A stretch of DNA of 14,742 nucleotides from an uncultured Eubacteriales bacterium (GTDB taxonomy: Bacteria; Bacillota; Clostridia; Oscillospirales; Ruminococcaceae), in the NCBI GenBank assembly GCA_959605275.1, contig CAUHFD010000047.1, positions 1 through 14,742 on the forward strand, in the 5' to 3' direction. Position 1 is the first letter of the stretch. Each line of letters opens with the position of its first letter. Shown piece after piece: positions 13,203 to 14,742 of the stretch. The notes below the pieces were generated by a model. The model saw only the letters and a list, made by a program, of their open reading frames with translations. It was not told where the DNA came from and did no database searches. The translations under genes and the position numbers were made by a program.

Positions 13203-14612
13203 TTACCTGTTTTTGCGGAATAAATGATGTATTGCCTCATACAAAGGCTTTGGCGTTTCGGTTATCAAGACAAATAAAATTGCACCTGCAACAATCAGCA
13301 AACCGCAAACAACTGCAACAATCAGTACCCAATTAATTTGCTTTCCGTTTTTGTTGCTTATCGTTTGATTATCTGATTGTGTATTTTGACTCCCTGTTTC
13401 TACCGTCGAATCGCTGATAAGCGCTTCGGCAGAACTATCTGTAATATTATTTTCATCAGAAGAGGACATGAAATTTCCGGAAGATGTTTGCAGCACTGCT
13501 GCGGAACTGCTGTTATCTCCCGACGCCGGCAAGTTCTTGATGGTAACACTGCTGCTTTCCACCTTGCCTGTTGCAGTATTTACAATAATATATCCGGTCT
13601 TGTTTTTGCTCAGATCAAATCGGTAGGTGGCATTTTTCCCGCTCAACCCGAGTTTTGACGGCTGAATTGTTACTTCGGTATCGACCTGTTTTTTGCCGTT
13701 TGCCCAAAAAGTAATGGTTGCACGGTTTCCCTCGGTAAACACCTTAGCGTCCAAAGTAGTACTATTGATAGTAATACCGACATTATCCCTGAAGTTATAA
13801 GGATATCCCGGCGCGTTTTTTGCTCTCATCTCGTTTTTAAACCAAATATATTCGGTATCACTGTTGGCAACATAGTCCTCTCCCTCATTCAAAGCAGCGA
13901 TGCCACCGATGATTGCAATATATTGACGCATATTTTTCCAAACACCGTCTGATTTTTTTGCCGCACTGTTGTAATGATTACGGTATTGCGGAAAAACATA
14001 CTGCCGCCCGCCGTAAATCAGTTCACCGCCATATACCGGCTCCTGCTCTTTATCCCAACGGGTCTGACTCATATCAATATATCGACAGGTAAGGTCATTA
14101 AAGCCCTCACTGACTATATAAGAAGTTTTTCCGGTGTTCAGGTTAGAACGAACATACTGTGTCAGCTTTATCATGCTCTTTGTATGAGAAGATAGTCTGG
14201 ACAATGCATCCAAGCCATGATTATGCCCCTCTATATCACAAACCGTAAACTGCAAGGAGCCTTGATCAAATTGCAGTCCGTCCGGTTTCGTTGCTTTAAT
14301 ATCAGGAATAAGCTTATTTTTCCACAAATTCATAATCTCATTATTGTCAATACACAAATAATAATGGTTTACGCCGTCCCAAACCGCAGAGCTCTGATTC
14401 GGATTTGCGCTGCTTACGCTCGGATAATCGGCACTGTCTGCTGCAAAGGCATACGGATGCTCGTAATGAAAGATATTGGCTCCGACAGAATGCAGATCCT
14501 CACTGAGCTTTTTCAGTTCCTGAACAGTACCGAGTTTGGGATTGACCGGAATCATTGTCGGCGTATCATGTCCGTAACCATTTTGATTCTGTCCGCTATA
14601 CCAAACCATCAC
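13203..14612 (-). CDS. Membrane-anchored extracellular glycosidase-like protein, 5' end missing
   Basis: From the GTG at 14612 there are 469 residues, but coding-like sequence (VFGVVQDKLSGWKNALSAK) continues upstream to about 14700 with no standard start, so the true N-terminus and any signal peptide are missing. The first ~275 residues look like part of a TIM-barrel carbohydrate-active domain: MVWYSGQNQNGYG at the front, DGLQFDQ (111-117) with Asp116, and SEGFND (168-173) with Glu169, which could be nucleophile and acid. A beta-rich domain (about 278-360) follows, then a Ser/Asn/Thr-rich linker (about 364-425), one membrane helix (428-450) and a 19-residue basic cytosolic tail. The general look recalls DUF6259-type putative glycoside hydrolases, an uncertain match from memory. 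The gene ends at its own terminator, with about 695 bp separating it from the operon. Confidence 0.6.
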   Translation of the reverse strand: MMVWYSGQNQNGYGHDTPTMIPVNPKLGTVQELKKLSEDLHSVGANIFHYEHPYAFAADSADYPSVSSANPNQSSAVWDGVNHYYLCIDNNEIMNLWKNKLIPDIKATKPDGLQFDQGSLQFTVCDIEGHNHGLDALSRLSSHTKSMIKLTQYVRSNLNTGKTSYIVSEGFNDLTCRYIDMSQTRWDKEQEPVYGGELIYGGRQYVFPQYRNHYNSAAKKSDGVWKNMRQYIAIIGGIAALNEGEDYVANSDTEYIWFKNEMRAKNAPGYPYNFRDNVGITINSTTLDAKVFTEGNRATITFWANGKKQVDTEVTIQPSKLGLSGKNATYRFDLSKNKTGYIIVNTATGKVESSSVTIKNLPASGDNSSSAAVLQTSSGNFMSSSDENNITDSSAEALISDSTVETGSQNTQSDNQTISNKNGKQINWVLIVAVVCGLLIVAGAILFVLITETPKPLYEAIHHLFRKNR

Positions 14613-14705
14613 CCGTTTCGCAGAAAGCGCATTCTTCCAGCCACTCAGTTTATCCTGTACTACTCCGAAAACTTGTGAGAATTTGGTACTGCATGATAAA
14701 ATTAT

Positions 14706-14742
14706 CCGCTCGCCGCCGCGCCTGGTAGCGCTTCAGCACCGG
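14706..14742. other. GC-rich terminal segment, probable misjoin
   Basis: The last 37 bases have 29 G or C (about 78%), against roughly 40-45% by eye in the rest of the window. In the frame of the right-hand gene they introduce a TGA (14735-14733) and no start codon. In another minus-strand frame they read as PVLKRYQARRRA, typical of a high-GC coding sequence. The break falls near 14700-14706. Confidence 0.55.

Overview
The window looks like chromosome from a low-to-mid GC Gram-positive bacterium, most likely a gut-type member of the Clostridia. The evidence is AGGAG-type ribosome binding sites, sigma-A-like promoters, intrinsic terminators with long stems, a YibE/F membrane protein, a TagB/SpsB-type glycerophosphotransferase and a Ser-rich protein anchored by a C-terminal membrane helix. 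No RNA gene, insertion sequence, prophage gene or CRISPR array was found. The lineage is an inference from style, not from a marker gene.

Left part (1-4150), housekeeping. The 3' end of a membrane protein gene with a Gln/Pro/Tyr-rich tail (+) converges on trmB (-) across a shared 17-bp terminator. Upstream of trmB on the same strand is purA, with its own terminator and a near-consensus promoter. Divergent from purA is a YibE/F-family multi-pass membrane protein (+), which probably starts at a TTG. It converges on the surface-polymer operon across a 20-bp bidirectional terminator.

Middle part (4151-12660), a seven-gene minus-strand surface glycopolymer locus. In transcription order: AmsE-like GT2 glycosyltransferase; non-hydrolysing UDP-GlcNAc 2-epimerase (WecB/MnaA); GT32-type sugar transferase, overlapping wecB by ATGA; TagB/TarF/SpsB-type CDP-glycerol glycerophosphotransferase; Wzx-type flippase; a fused CMP-nonulosonate cytidylyltransferase plus PseG/SpsG-like UDP-sugar hydrolase; and a NeuB/SpsE-type nonulosonate synthase. 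A strong promoter (ATGACA, 17 nt, TATAAT) precedes the first gene. A terminator-like hairpin and a second candidate promoter separate the glycerophosphotransferase from the flippase. The gene set parallels the Bacillus subtilis sps spore-coat polysaccharide genes (SpsA, B, E, F, G). It predicts a surface glycan carrying a sialic, legionaminic or pseudaminic-type nine-carbon sugar, possibly with glycerol phosphate.

Right part (12661-14742). About 700 bp without genes holds two perfect 41-bp direct repeats. Each folds into a hairpin with a UUCG loop on the minus-strand RNA, and one abuts the -35 of the operon promoter. The same region holds several other inverted repeats, including a nested palindrome. 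Beyond it is the 3' part of a membrane-anchored, glycosidase-like extracellular protein with its own terminator. The last ~37 bases are sharply GC-rich and break the reading frame of that gene with a stop, so the window edge may be a misjoined contig end.

The main open questions are which nonulosonic acid is made, whether WecB plus the PseG-like domain replaces NeuC, and what the repeated hairpins do upstream of the operon.
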